Assembly (NCBI GenBank): GCA_027922465.2
Contig: BQMF02000181.1
Span: 620,001 to 684,000 of the forward strand
Length of the DNA stretch: 64,000 nucleotides
Reading direction: 5' to 3'
Source of the DNA: Turritopsis dohrnii
Taxonomy: Eukaryota > Cnidaria > Hydrozoa > Anthoathecata > Oceaniidae
The position numbers and the translations under genes were made by a program. A model generated the notes under the pieces. That model saw nothing but the letters and a program-made list of their open reading frames with translations, did no database searches and had not been told where the DNA came from. This document shows positions 24,958-36,859 of this stretch, in pieces. Each line of letters starts with the position of its first letter. Within the stretch, counting starts at the first letter, position 1.

Positions 24958-26659
24958 AACGCCGACAAATGTAGTGACTCTGACAAATGTCACAAATTTT
25001 CAACGAAAAATGTAGTAACTCCGCTAAATGTAGTAAAAATCAACAACAAATGTCGTAATTTCGCTTAATGTAGTAAGCCTACGTGAAATGACGTAGAAAA
25101 CGTATAAGTTAATAAGATGGTCTGAACTGAGCTTTTACTAACAAGAAAAACATATTTAATTTCAAGTATCAAAGTACTTTCAGTAATTATCCAAAACACA
25201 TCAAGGCCTCCATCAAATAACTTCTCAAGGGCTATCAGGTGGCCATATAATAAAACCCAAAATCAAACATGCGCAATACAAAATGATTATATGAGCTAAA
25301 TGAGTAATAATTAGGCAAAACACATGAAGGTCTTCACCAAGTAACTTTGTAAGGGCTGTCACGTGCCGAATGAAATAAAACTAAAATTCGCGCATGCGCA
25401 GTGAAAACATTTAGGTAACATCATGACGAGTTAAATTTGTGGTAAAATCCATATGTGTATAGATATATTTTTAGCACTACTAACAAAACATAGGAAGTGT
25501 TTGTCTGAAGGTATCCTGAATTCAATTGACATCACACATACAAGGGCCTCTGGCCGATTAGAACTGAAAAGTTTACTTAAAAGAGATTGTGACCACATGA
25601 GGCTACTTGTGTGCTTCACTATATTTGCTTGTGTCCCAGTTAAATCAATGAGTTCGAGGTACCTTTAACAATAACGTAACAGGAGGCACTTAACCTGCTT
25701 AAACGTTCTGAGACGCATGTTTTCAGCGTATACGCTACGCATGCGTAACTGCTAAAAGATAAGATAAGATAAAATTTATTTAACGTCAATTTATTTACAA
25801 GTAAAGAAATGAAAATAAGTAAATACCAGCTCTCCAACGAAGTTTTTCTTTAACACAGATTTCAAAGGAGAGGTTGGTTAGCCTTCATATATGGCCAATT
25901 AAAATTGACGATTCGTAAAACAAAATTAAAAATAAGTTAAAAACTGGATATTACACACAAAAACGACACTTGCAGAGAAGAGCTTCTTTGAGAAAGAAGC
26001 TACATCTCCACTTTCCCGGACTGAAATAGGCAAGGTGTCGAGTAGTATTGACATGGTTTCTAAAAATTTCACAACGCATCCAATATTCTCTTTAAATTTA
26101 AAATTGTCTTTCATATAGGAAGGATAAGGAGTATGTTTTGTCTTAAATACTTCCTTCAAAATAAATACTTCCTTCAAGAGAGTCCTCGCAATTTCTTCGA
26201 TGAATAGAGATACAAAGACTAGTATTAGAAAGTTTTTCGACCCTATCCTGTAGTCTCTGTACTCTCTTCATCGAAATCCTACTGGTAAAAGACCAGATAA
26301 GCGGACAATATCCAAATTCAGATGTGATAAATGACGAGGCAAAAGATTACGTTGCTCTGGTCTCATATATAGAGAAACACATTTCAAGGCATTAACTTTT
26401 GAACCAACCTTTTTACAAAGCTTTTCAATGTGGTTTGTATATGACAGCTGGTTGTCAATTTCAATGCCAAGCAACCTCACATTTGTTATTTCTTTCAAAA
26501 TAAAATTTATATTCAAAAAAAATTCCATATTATAATTTCTCCTTCCTTTGCAAACAATTAGCTCACACTTATCATCATTTAACTTAAGCCCATTCCCAGC
26601 GGGCACAAGACGTCTTTGAGACGTCTCATTTTAATCGTAAAATGGTCGTTTGCTTTCCA

Positions 26660-27275
26660 GATCATTTTGCGACGTCGTAGGGACGTCTGAAACGAGACGT
26701 CACAATTGGGATCCTTTTACGACGTTTTTGGGACGTCTTTATACGGATTGAATAACGACCTTCGAAACAATTATAATCTTAAGATCATTTTGGGACGTCG
26801 TAGGGACGTCTGAAACGGGACGTCGCAATTGGGACCCTTTTATGACGTTTTTGGGACGTCTTTATACGGATTGAATAACGACCTTCGAAACAATTATAAA
26901 CTTAAGATCATTTTGGGACGTCGTAGGGACAACTGAAACGGGACGTCGCAATTGGTATCCTTTTACGACGTTTTTGGGACGTCTTTATACGGATTGAATA
27001 ACGACCTTCGAAACAATTATAAACTTTAAGATCATTTTGGGACGTCGTAGGGACGCCTGAAACGAGACGTCGCAATTGGTATCCTTTTACGACGTTTTTG
27101 GGACGTCTTTATACGGATTGAATAACGACCTTCGAAACAATTATAAACTTAAGATCATTTTGGGACGTCGTAGGGACGTCTGAAACGGGACGTCGCAATT
27201 GGTATCCTTTTACGACGTTTTTGGGACGTCTCTGTGCAGATTCAATAACGATCTTCGAAACAATTATAAACTTTC
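26660..27275. repeat. 123-bp tandem repeat inside GACGTC element copy 2 (5 units)
   Basis: Units begin at GATCATTTTG (26660, 26783, 26906, 27030, 27153). Each contains GACGTCGTAGGGACGTCTGA, GACGTTTTTGGGACGTC and CGACCTTCGAAACAATTATA. Units differ by few bases, so the amplification is recent. Copy 1 has only two diverged units of this kind. Confidence 0.9.
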
Positions 27276-27336
27276 AAAAGCAATCAGTCTGTATAGAATA
27301 ATTTATTGTAAATGTTTTTAAACGTCTTGACAACAA

Positions 27337-27407
27337 GCAGCAGTGGCATAACGGTTACGAGTTCGACTGGCACACCAGAGGTTCCAGGTTCGGGTCCGCC
27401 TGTGGCC
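27337..27407 (+). other. tRNA-like sequence with Pol III A and B boxes
   Basis: GTGGCATAACGGTTACGAG resembles a D-arm/A box (TRGCNNAGYNGG with one extra difference), and GGTTCGGGTCC resembles a B box (GGTTCGANTCC). They are spaced as in a tRNA, with a CTGG/CCAG stem between them. It is probably a tRNA or tRNA-derived SINE head captured by the GACGTC element. Acceptor-stem pairing is poor, so a functional tRNA is unlikely. Confidence 0.5.
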
Positions 27408-28499
27408 TATTACAGTTTTTGAAAGAGTAAATTTCATAATCCTGTGACGTCGTTACGATGTCGTTGGGATGTCATCGAGACGTCTCAATGAAGATGTAAT
27501 TGGGACGTCTTTTGAGATTCCCACTTCGCGACCATTCTGCGACGTCTTAGGGTCGTCTTTGTGCCCGCTGGGTTATGCTTATACCATGTGGAAATCATAT
27601 ACATTTGCTCATACAAGCGTTTCACCATAGTAGAAGGTTCCTTGTCAGCAGTATATAGGTGTTGTCATCGGCATAATTACAGAGGGACACTTCAGAATCA
27701 TGTATAAACAAAAATAAATCATTGACATAACAATAGTGGTCCTAAGATTGACCCTTGAGGAACACCTATATCAAGACCTTTAGAAGAGCTATATTCACGT
27801 TCTATCACTCAAATAGCTATAAACAAATTCAAGAGCAGACTTCGAAAACCCATGCGCAGCTAACTTCGCTATCAAAAAATTATGATTTTTATGCAATCAA
27901 AAGCTTTTGACAGGATCATTAATACGCCTCCCACTACTTTTCCTACATCAAGCTCTCTATGCTATTTGATGAAGACCTTGATGAGTTTTGCCTAATTATC
28001 GCTACTTTCTAAGCCATTTGACGTAGGTTTACTACGTTGAGCGAAATTACTACATTTGTCGTTGATTTTTACTACATTTAGCCGAGCTACTACATTTCTC
28101 GGCGCAACAACCTGTCCTATCAAATTTATTCGAAAAATATGTATGGAACGCCTTTACCGCCTTAAGTCAATGGTTTTGAGTTGGAACCACCAATTTACCA
28201 TTTCATGATGTCACAATTTTGTCATATGATGTCACTGCACCTTTCGGTGATGTAATTTTGTTATTAAATGATGTCACTTTATGCATACATGGTGTTATTT
28301 CGCATCATATGCGATCTTTTAATAATTAGGTTATGTCACTTCAGCAAAATGTGATGATGATTCATAACTATATGATGACACTTTAACGTTATGTGAGGTT
28401 GTTTCATTCGTTTCAACTGAAGTTCATTACACGTTTTTTTCATCTTGATAACGAGGGAGCGTTGACACACCCTCCCCTGGGAAGAGTTTTTCTCGTTTC

Positions 28500-28640
28500 T
28501 CATCAATGATATATAATCGAAGCGCTAGATGTCTAACTCCCGTAAAATCACGCTTACAGAAATGAGGCATTGGTAGCCATTTTAAATAGTGGCAAAAACT
28601 CCTTCGGTGTAGGGGAAGCTACCCACAAACTAAAGAAAAA
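28500..28640 (-). pseudogene. Penelope-like 5' leader fragment, minus strand
   Basis: On the minus strand GCCACTATTTAAAATGGCTA through ACGGGAGTTAGACATCTAG and on to ATATATCAT matches the plus-strand leader of the Penelope-like fragment at 4190-4280. Coding sequence after it was not recognised. Confidence 0.45.
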
Positions 28641-29109
28641 GTTTTTGTTTATTAGGTCTAGAATTGTTGCTAAATTTTCTGAATAAGAAATTAGGAAAAA
28701 TACTTCAATTTTATTACTATAGGGATGTCTTATTGGTTGCAACTGTCCCAAAACAACATAAAATAAGATCTGTTTGCTGGTTGCATTAATATGAATGTTT
28801 CCTTTACTTAACACTAAACAATCAAGCAGAACACTAAAACACTGAAAACTTTTCTCTTGTATTGATTACTCATACATGCAATTCTGGGAATTGTGGCCAT
28901 TATTAATTGATTTGATTCACTAGTTTGTTTTGGTTTATTTTAGATAGTGTGAAACAGCCATGTTACCAATTTAACAAAGCCTTTTGATTGGTAAATGAAA
29001 GATATGGAATGGTAGACAGTGATTGTTGATTAAAACTAGATGTAGATACTTTAATAATGTGTGTGGCACATTATTAAAGTATCTACATCTTTGTTGGAAT
29101 CTTATGAAT

Positions 29110-30490
29110 GATTTAACCAGCAATGGTTATTTCAACAACAATGGCTTTCCGCAGTGAAATTCACAAATTCACCTACTTTATGAGAACTATCCCTGATATG
29201 GACACATACTTGAAGCCACTAGATGATGCTGGTTACGAATGTTCTTCTTCCAGCAATCTTTGATTCCATCCTTACTGAAAATGATCGAAACCTGTTTTCG
29301 TTACCAACTCGATATGGCAGTCTCGCGTTTCCAATATTATCAGAGATTGCGGCAAGTCATTTCGAAGGATCGCAAAATATTACGGCATCCCTTGTCACGA
29401 TAATGATTAATCCATCGAATCAACTTCTTGATATGATCGATATCAAAAATTTGAAAAAAGCTGTTTATACCAGGAAAGAAGTTGTTATGCTTAAAAAGGT
29501 ACAAAAGATTGACTCGACACTACCAGAAAATGAAAAAAGAGCGATGACTGGTAGCCTTGTGGTAGAGTGCTCGCTTCCTGTTCGGGAGGTCGCGGGTTCA
29601 ATCCCCGACCGAGTCATGCCAGCGACTATAACAGTGTGAATCACTCCTCTCTGCTTAGCACTCAGCAAGAGAGTAGGAATGATGTCTAGGGTGGTTGTCT
29701 AGTTGAGCGGTTTCTGTCATTGCAGCTTCCGTAGCCCAAATGGGGGCTTTAAATGCTCTAGGACCTCCTTCGCAGGACCCTCATTGATAACAGTACCTTA
29801 AGGAACTGAAGAGGCTATCCTGGGTAAACATTCGCAAATAATAATAATAATAATCGAAGCCAGAGAAAAGGGGAAGATAAAGTTGGCTAGCGGTGTTGCC
29901 ACTAGCGGAGTCTAGCGGAGTATGGTTTCAATCTGAATAAAGGAGAATTTCGTGATGCCCTTCATCTAAGATACAACAAACTTCGAAGCAGAATTATTGA
30001 AACAAACCCAAAATGACGTCGAAACTGAGCCGAGTCTGCAACCACTTAACGGTAAATCAATAACAGGTCTGGTTGGCGATGAAGCCAGGCCAGATATTCG
30101 CGCTCGTGGCGTTTGGAGAGCTGGTCAGAATCCATATTTTGATACTCGTATTACAAACACAAATGCTGAATCGCAGAAACACATAGAACCGAAACGGATT
30201 TTGAAGAAACATTAAAAAGAGAAGAAAAGGCAATATAATGCACGTGTAATGAATGTAGAGCACGGGACCTTTACTCCATTGGTTTATTCTGTTAGTGGGA
30301 GTATGGGTACAGAATGCATTACATTTCACAAACACATTGCTAACAAGATTGCAGTAAAAACCGAGAAGTCATACAGTAAAATAATCTCCATCATTCGATG
30401 CAAACTATCATATCTTATCTCCATCATTCGATGCAACCTGTCATATCTTATCTTACGTGCAAGTTTGATGTGCATTAGAGGCAGATTCCC
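29110..30490 (+). pseudogene. Retroelement-associated C-terminal pol-like remnant, split by a SINE
   Basis: The first part reads AFRSEIHKFTYFMRTIPDM, then LLPAIFDSILTENDRNLFSL, PTRYGSLAFPILSE and FEGSQNITASLV. After the SINE (29546-29854), frame-broken pieces read FNLNKGEFRDALHLRYNKL, RPDIRARGVWRAGQNPYFD, YNARVMNVEHGTFTPLVYS, GSMGTECITFHKHIANKIA and LRASLMCIRG. The order and motifs (LP.R.GGL; LNK.EFrDAl.LRY; DiraRGfW..gq.a.fD.R; vE.g.FtPLV.S..GgMg.E; lR...lCiRG) are familiar from multi-copy cnidarian retroelement proteins, though I cannot name the clade with certainty. Several frameshifts show it is decayed. Confidence 0.55.
29546..29854 (+). mobile_element. tRNA-derived SINE (family A), plus copy
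   Basis: The head, GACTGGTAGCCTTGTGGTAG to CCGACCGAGTCA, has an A box (TGGTAGAGTGC, about 29560) and a B box (GGTTCAATCC, 29595-29604). A unique body of about 220 bp follows, with a (AAT)n tail at 29836-29854. The element interrupts the pol-like remnant. Confidence 0.85.
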
Positions 30491-31270
30491 ATTCAAGATC
30501 AATATTTATCGACGAATTTAGTATATCTTATGATGCATCCCGATGCTCTAACACATTATAGGGAAGATAATTTGTCGATAATTGCCCCTCAACCAGCGTT
30601 AATTTTGAATTGTGAGAGTGACGTGTCAGTGCACCTTTTCCAATGTTATTCGAATACTTGTTTGCTTTCAGTGATCCTCCCCTTGTTTCTCAACCGATGC
30701 TATTCTTCCTTTGCAGTAATCATATTTCATTTGAAAATTTTTAGCATCCTTCAATTTTAAATGTAGTACATAATTTTTAATATTTTGTATATTTTATGAA
30801 CTTATTTGAATTAAATATATGTGCTTTCGGCCAGCAATGTATCCCAAGATCGATGCCTTCTACAGTGGGAATTGTGTGGAACTTTGATGCGATATCAAGA
30901 ATTCAAAGATTTTTCATTATTATGGAGCATTTTGCCATTTCCATTTGTTGAGGGAAAACACAGATCCAAAAGAATGAGGTTCGAATGTCAAACAATTGGC
31001 TTCCTCTGATCCGGTTATTGTGTTGCTTATCAAAATTTCTTTAAGACTTGATTTGAATTATCTGATACCTGGATTATTGTTAAAGCTTTTTGTAACCTTT
31101 CGAGTGCACTTTTACACTTTGAAACATCAATAGACAAGGTTTCTTTATAGCGCTGCAAACATCTGCAAAATGAGGATAACCTGATTTCATCAAAATTTAT
31201 AAAGCATCTACCTACAGAACTGCTCAATTTTAGTATTAATTTGTGACAATGGAATTCTACATGGATTTTT

Positions 31271-31531
31271 ACGAATGTTTACCCAGGATAGCCTCTTCAG
31301 TTCCTTAAGATACTGTTATCAATGAGGGTCCTGTGAAGGAGGTCCTAGAGCATTTAAAGCCCCCATTTGGGCTACGGAAGCTGTAATGATAGGAACCGTA
31401 GACATCACTCCTACTTTCTTGCTGAGTGGTAAGCAGAGAGGATTGATTCACACTGTTATAGTCGCTGACATGACTCGGTCGGGGATTGAACCCGAACAGG
31501 AAGCGATCACTCTACCACAAGGCTACCAGTC
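31271..31531 (-). mobile_element. tRNA-derived SINE (family A), minus copy
   Basis: It is the inverted, diverged copy of the SINE at 29546-29854, including the body (GGATAGCCTCTTCAGTTCCT) and the tRNA-like head ending near GGCTACCAGTC. The AAT tail is lost. It stands 1.4 kb from, and opposite to, the plus copy. Confidence 0.85.
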
Positions 31532-32098
31532 CGTTAAAAATTGGAAATTTTATTCCAAAACTTTAGTGCTTTATTATCTTGAAGATCATTTTCAAATTGA
31601 ATGTGATTTTAATACCCTAGAATCAACAATTTCTTTTATATCTACAGGTACATTTCTTGCAAGCTTTAAGTTGTGGCACACATCTACAATGAAAACAACA
31701 TAATTTTTAAATTTAAACTACCTTGGAGTAAAGGTACAGTCAACTGAAAGCAGATTTTTATCAATATAGTATTTTCCTATCAGTATTTTAGGGTGGCTAC
31801 TCAATTCGTGGTCAACAAGGAGGACCTTCCCCCTGTAATGAACTTCAGTTGAAACGAATGAAACAACCTCACATAACGTTAAAGTGTCATCATATAGTTA
31901 TGAATCATCATCACATTTTGCTGAAGTGACATAACCTAATTATCAAAAGATCGCATATGATGCGAAATAACACCATGTATGCATAAGGTGACATCATTTA
32001 ATAACAAAATTGCATCCGGTGTAGTGACATCATATGACAAAATTGTGACATCATGAAATGGTAAATTGGTGGTTCCAACTCAAAACCATAGACTTAAG

Positions 32099-34810
32099 AA
32101 CAATTTCGAACCCAGGGTCTCTTTCCTTTTCGATATACGGATAGAGCAAAGAAGACCCTGGCAAACGCTACTGAATTAACGAATTCTTTTAGCTAAAAAT
32201 ATTACAACGACCGCAGGATTCTCGAGCAAAAAGAAGAAGTCACCCGAGTTACTGCTGAGGAAGATAAGAATTGGTGTCTAAACATTTAATTATTCAAAAT
32301 AACATTATTTTAGCTATCATTTCAATTCACAAAGAACTGGTATGGTAACATTATGTATTTGCAATGAGAAACGTTAACAACAAAAAGTTCTTAAAATAAT
32401 CAACAAGTGAACAAGATAAATTTTCATGCTCTTTTGACTGATGAAATTGTCGGCTCACACACATGTGCAAAAATTTAAGAGCATATTTAGAGATATGAGG
32501 ATGAGCATCTTCAATCATTTCTGGGAGGAAAACATGAATTTTTTTAATGACACGATTTTTGAATATTATCAACAATAAAACTACAGAAATTACAAATACA
32601 TAGTTGCAACATTATTTGTTGATCACAGATTGACCTATATTTAAATATCATAGAATTATTAAATTTATATTTGTAATTTCCATTTACTCAGATTCCTTAT
32701 TAGAATTAAGTGGCTTCAGACAGAATATATACATAATTATGGATTCAATATCTCGTGTAATGATTTAAAACTATATACGTCACATAGCTTGGCTATAAAA
32801 ATCCTGCAAATTGTCATGTATTAAGTACCTTCAAAGAGAGAAGAATGGGCTGACAAGAAAGACTAAGACGATTTAAGGGGAGATAACAATCTAAAATTTC
32901 CCTGAAATTTGAAATATTCATACAGAATACAGTTCTGTTTTCGATCACATAGTAACCTTGAAACTAACGCAACAAATTTCACTCAACATATATTATCTGG
33001 TTAAAATCGTGACAGGATCTTACACAAGATTCTACAAGAATTTATAATAAAAAAAATTCTTTTTAAGTATAATAAGGGTAGTGAACATATACAACAAACA
33101 TGATTTTTAAGTATACTAATAACAAGTATATATTGACACTTGGCACTTGAGAAAGACTTTATAAGTTTAAGAATTGTAAAAATTTCATAAGTTGTGTTTT
33201 TCTGTCTTCACTTCATTTGTAACAAACATGTATACTCAATAATACTTGACACTCACAAGAAGAAGTTCTAGAGCTTTCGAAATAGACATACATCTACTGA
33301 CCAGTGAACTAAGCAAATTTTGATTTAAATAACAATGTTGAATCATTTAATATATTGAATAAGTTCTTCATCCCAAACATTATTTAAAGGGGCACTAAAC
33401 TCAAAAAATGAAAGTTGATTTTTTAATATCATTTGGAAGAATTTCAAAAATGATGAAAGTTGGCTTTTGAATTTTCAAAAAATCTTTTTTCGTTCCCGAG
33501 ATATTGTCTTTTAAAGTTTTTCCTCAAAACTTGATCTCCATGGCAACGTGACATCACAATGTTCAAGAAGAAATTGCTGACATACAAATATGTAAATAAC
33601 TCAAGAAATATAAGTGATGCACTGCTTAAATTTTGTATGTATAGTGACAAACCCGCACAGGTATCAAGTCACTAAAAATAATTGTTGCCATAGTTACCCT
33701 GGCTTGTTTCCAGGCCTTTTCTGTTTTTTGCTGACAAAGCTACAAATGAAGATCTACTCAGGTAAGGGAAACGAAATTTTAGAAAATGGGACAGTTTTCA
33801 CTGGGCATAAGTTAAAGTGAAATTCATCATAGTAATAGTTTTGGATGATGTTATTATAGCTTTGTCAGCAAAAATTGACAGAGAGCTGGAACTGAGTCGG
33901 GGTAACAGTGGCAATAAATTTCTTTGCTGTTTTCACAACTGCAGTTATTTACCACTCTACATGCAATGTTCTAACAATAAATCATTAAAACATTCTGAGT
34001 TATTCACATATTTATATGTCAGCAATATCTTCTTGAACGTTGTGATGTCACGTTGCCATGGAGATCATGTTTCGGGAAAAAACTTTAAACGGCAATATCT
34101 CAAGAACGAAAGATGATCTTTTGAAAATTCAAAAACTGACTTTCATCATTTTTAAAGCTGTTTCAAATAGGGCAAAAAAATGAACTTGTATTTTTTTTAG
34201 TTTAGTTCCCCTTTAATGAGAAACTTCTCTCAACACTGTTGTTGTTAATAGTATATATTATCTTCATAGCTTGTTTTTACTTTTTGTGTGTCTTTATGGG
34301 TTATTTATATTTTCTTTTGTGGAAGATTGAACCTCAATACACTCAAGTTTTAACTTTCTGTTCATTTTTTACTTTTGTCTACTCTATACATGGCTTATGC
34401 GTGTCTCCAAAATAAACCACAGCTCGTTACAAAGATAAAACCCACACAACACCACACGAATTTTGCAATCTCCCTTTTATCATTCAAGGTTTTCGAATGT
34501 AATAACCTTGATAAGGAATAAAATCTTTATCAAATCAGAAACACCGTCTTTCCAGAATGCTGTGGAATTCTCGGAAATGTAAATGTATGAAAGAGCTCGA
34601 GTTAGCTCGACGAACTATATTTGGTCTCTATATTGGTTGTAATGTGACTGTATAAAAAACTGAATGCGCGAGACAAAGTTTCTTCGGGCCACCTTTTATA
34701 AAAATTACACAGATTTTGTGTAATTTTCATGTCACGTGACCAGCGTTCCCCAGGGTCTTCTTTGCCACTATCCGTATATCGAAAAGACAAGAGACCCTGG
34801 GTTCGAGGTT
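32099..34810. mobile_element. 2.7-kb insertion with terminal inverted repeats and 8-bp target duplication
   Basis: GACTTAAG occurs at 32091-32098 and again at 34811-34818. It is a single site in the uninterrupted inverted-repeat arm at 28.1 kb. The inserted DNA starts AACAATTTCGAACCCAGGGT and ends ACCCTGGGTTCGAGGTT; the inverted ends extend through GATATACGGATA. The 8-bp duplication fits hAT-type transposition. No transposase ORF is visible in it, so it is probably non-autonomous. It contains another MITE (33386-34214). Confidence 0.75.
33386..34214. mobile_element. MITE with about 220-bp inverted arms
   Basis: The left arm starts AAAGGGGCACTAAACTCAAA and runs through CTCCATGGCAACGTGACATC. 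The right arm is its diverged complement (GATGTCACGTTGCCATGGAG) and ends TTTAGTTCCCCTTT. The central 380 bp has no recognised coding sequence. It is nested inside the 32099-34810 insertion. Confidence 0.8.
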
Positions 34811-35219
34811 GACTTAAGACAGTAAAGGCGTTTCATAAATATGCACTATTGATGAAAAAAACGTATTTTTTTAAAACTTACCTAACTTTCAATTCAGTTT
34901 GCGGTCAAACAGTACTTCAACCACTTGCTTCATCGTCTGGTATGGTTGTATGGAATGCATATAAGTATAACATACGGAGATTTCAGCCATTATTCTGTTA
35001 AATACTTTCAATCTAATAGCAAATCTATGAATAAAGATAGAATAATATCGATTTTAATTTCCTTTGTACCATCTGTGTTGTAATTTCTGGTGGCCATATA
35101 CAAAGTTGAATTTTAAAAAGGTTAATTTTCGCGCTATATATGGAAGCCTATTGTTCACACAACAGAAGTCATGACTCACAAATCTTGAGATCTGTTGTTT
35201 ATTTTTTAAAATGTCGGAC

Positions 35220-35390
35220 TGAAGGTAATGAACTTTTATCAATTCTGCATGATTATCATAATTGCCCCGCAGCAAGCGTAAGCGAGCGAGGAGGCATAGT
35301 AGTTTCACGAGATAGGCGTATGCCAGTTTCCAATTTTGTTCATCATCATCCAACTATTCGTGTTGACGTTACACGGTGGTAAACAATCAT
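35220..35390. repeat. Dispersed repeat, copy 1 (inverted at 56995-57120)
   Basis: AATTGCC.CGCAGC.AGCGTAAGCGA, then CATCATCATC and TTACACGGTGGTA, recur as the complement near 56997-57115. No function recognised. Confidence 0.55.
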
Positions 35391-36370
35391 TAGCTCACTT
35401 TGCTTTTTCTCCGTTTCAAAGCGTGGTACTATAGGTGGCAGACCGATTTTTTCCTAATTTATTGTTATATTATACTGTGTTGTTCAGAAAGTTTGTATGC
35501 TTAAATGGCTTAGACATTTCTGATTTTACTTTTTCGTTGTTTTAGTGAAGGGCACTATAAGGATTTTGAAGAATAGCTTGAAATCTGAAATTGTGCCAAC
35601 CATGCATTTTATTTTTGTATATACGATGTTTTGGCAGGAACAATTTTCGGACAAAACGTCCTTCCGAAGTTGCCTTTCCAAAAGTTTTTATATTCGAAAA
35701 TTTTGGAATTTAAACACTTATGTAAAAATATGCTTTTAGTTCATTTTGGGCATGATAAGTAAAATACTTTTAATATCACGGTAATCCCAAAGCTGCTCAG
35801 ACTCGCTCTCAAGCATTGCTGGTCAATGAAATGTTGACCAAAAAACTGGCAAATATGGCAACCTGAAGTTTTTATATTTTTTTTTGATGGACTCCTGGTA
35901 TGATCTAAAAATTCGAGCCAAAACATCACTTGATGCAGATGTCAGCATTTCCTAGTCAAGAGAAAATGAAAGTTCTCAGAAATTGCAACATTTGATGGAG
36001 CACATCAGAGGGAACAAAAAGTGATAAAAAAAACTATTGTTCAAAATCAATATTTCAGAAGTTACAAGGGTTTAAGTTTTAAAAATGACGTCATCAACAT
36101 TACATAACATTTCTTTAGATTGAAGTTCTTTGGTATTTATTTATTTATTTATTCTTATTTATTTGTCTGAAATGGACATATTTTCAGAACTTCAGAATGG
36201 TCAGAATTTCATTTCTAATATGCTAATATGCTGGTGATATTTTTATGAATTAATGACAAATGTATTGTTTATTTATGACGTCATTTGTATTTAATTGTTA
36301 AGGCTGTTTAAGCATCTAAATTGGTCAAAGTTTCATCTTCTGTTTTTGTTACTATTTTAAAAGTTCGAAG

Positions 36371-36518
36371 GCCAGTGTGCAGTCAGTCGATGGCTCCTAA
36401 TGGGCTGACACGCTGCTTTTAAAGCGCATCGGAGTGGCGTATTGAGCTGCGACATGACTGGACTCGAACACGGGTTGCAGCGGTCGCACCCACAGGTCTT
36501 AAACACTACACCATCACG
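36371..36518 (-). mobile_element. tRNA-derived SINE fragment (family B)
   Basis: On the minus strand GTGATGGTGTAGTGTTTAAG is an A-box region and GTTCGAGTCC (460-469 of the 36-kb block) a B box, followed by a body that includes CACTCCGATGCGCTTTAAAA. The head fits a tRNA fold only partly. Confidence 0.7.
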
Positions 36519-36859
36519 TAATAACTTCTAGAAATGATACCATATTTTCAAGGAGTCAAGGAGTCTATTCAGTTTGCTTGTGGGTATATTTGTAACTCAG
36601 TGATTTCTTAGTGAGAGTGAGAGTTCAAACTAAACTAGAAGCCCTTAGGCTTGAACAACTTCCGCATCAGCCCTTGAGAAAATTGCTTTAGGCTAATTTT
36701 CAAGATATCTGAATGACTTGTACACTGACTAATAATTTGATACAGTTTGAAATTCATCAAATTACTCCCTTCTTTAATTTATTTAACTTAATCTTGACAG
36801 CTTTGCAATTCACTATGATGTTTTGGGGTCATAAAAACAGATCACCAATATCTTGTGCA

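Larger units (their letters stand above)
26595..27572. mobile_element. GACGTC-rich non-autonomous DNA element, copy 2 (978 bp)
   Basis: It has the same ends as copy 1 (CCCAGCGGGCACAAGACGTC and CGTCTTTGTGCCCGCTGGG) and TT on both sides (593-594 and 573-574 of the respective kilobases). The interior consists of five 123-bp tandem units plus a tRNA-like segment and a right end resembling that of copy 1. No transposase. It splits the RT domain of the minus-strand LINE. Confidence 0.85.
25950..27960 (-). mobile_element. CR1/L2-like LINE reverse-transcriptase fragment, minus strand, split by an insertion
   Basis: On the minus strand from about 27960 the sequence reads KNHNFLIAKLAAHGFS, then GLDIGVPQGSILGPL (RT motif B), then CNYADDNTYILL (catalytic YADD, 27658-27681). 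After the GACGTC element it continues HNGLKLNDDKCELIVC, then VRLLGIEIDNQLSYTNHIEK (RT thumb). Removing the insertion and one TT gives W-Y-K-H-N-G-L-K-L-N in frame. A frameshift near 26310 moves reading to YCPLIWSFTSRIS and VQRLQDRVEKLS, the normal LINE continuation, followed by a weak C-terminal tail to about 25950. Dead copy. Confidence 0.75.
24958..28107. mobile_element. Long inverted-repeat unit with AATGTAGTAA arrays
   Basis: The left arm (24958-25092, and similarity again at 25306-25350) repeats GACAAATGTAGTGAC-type units. The right arm (about 27920-28107) holds the complement (TTACTACATTTGTCGTTGAT and similar), plus a shared TTAGGCAAAAC.CATnAAGG segment. The arms enclose 3.1 kb with a minus-strand LINE and a GACGTC element. 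The arm design resembles the MITE at 2170-2785. It may be a DNA transposon shell later filled by other elements, or two inverted MITEs. Confidence 0.55.
28128..34850. repeat. Inverted repeat pair, arms about 300 bp, right arm interrupted
   Basis: The left arm 28128-28432 (AAGTCAATGGTTTTGAGTTG to AACTGAAGTTCATTAC) is inverted at 31838-32098 and continues at 34811-34850 after an insertion. The arms contain many CATGATGTCAC/ATGATGACA-like motifs. The 3.4-kb interior holds a retroelement remnant and two SINEs in opposite orientation. The arms may be two inverted copies of one MITE or the ends of a larger element. Confidence 0.7.

Noticed and set aside
27337..27407. Functional tRNA gene
   Set aside because: A- and B-box-like motifs are present, but acceptor-stem pairing is poor and it lies inside a transposable element.
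29546..29617. Functional tRNA gene at the head of the SINE
   Set aside because: It is followed by a SINE body and AAT tail and has an inverted copy at 31.3-31.5 kb, so it is a repeat family member.
31030..31227. Minus-strand ORF of 65 codons (FDEIRLSSFCRCLQRYKE) as a transposase part
   Set aside because: A vague resemblance to the middle of hAT/ZMYM-like proteins, but no diagnostic motif was found.
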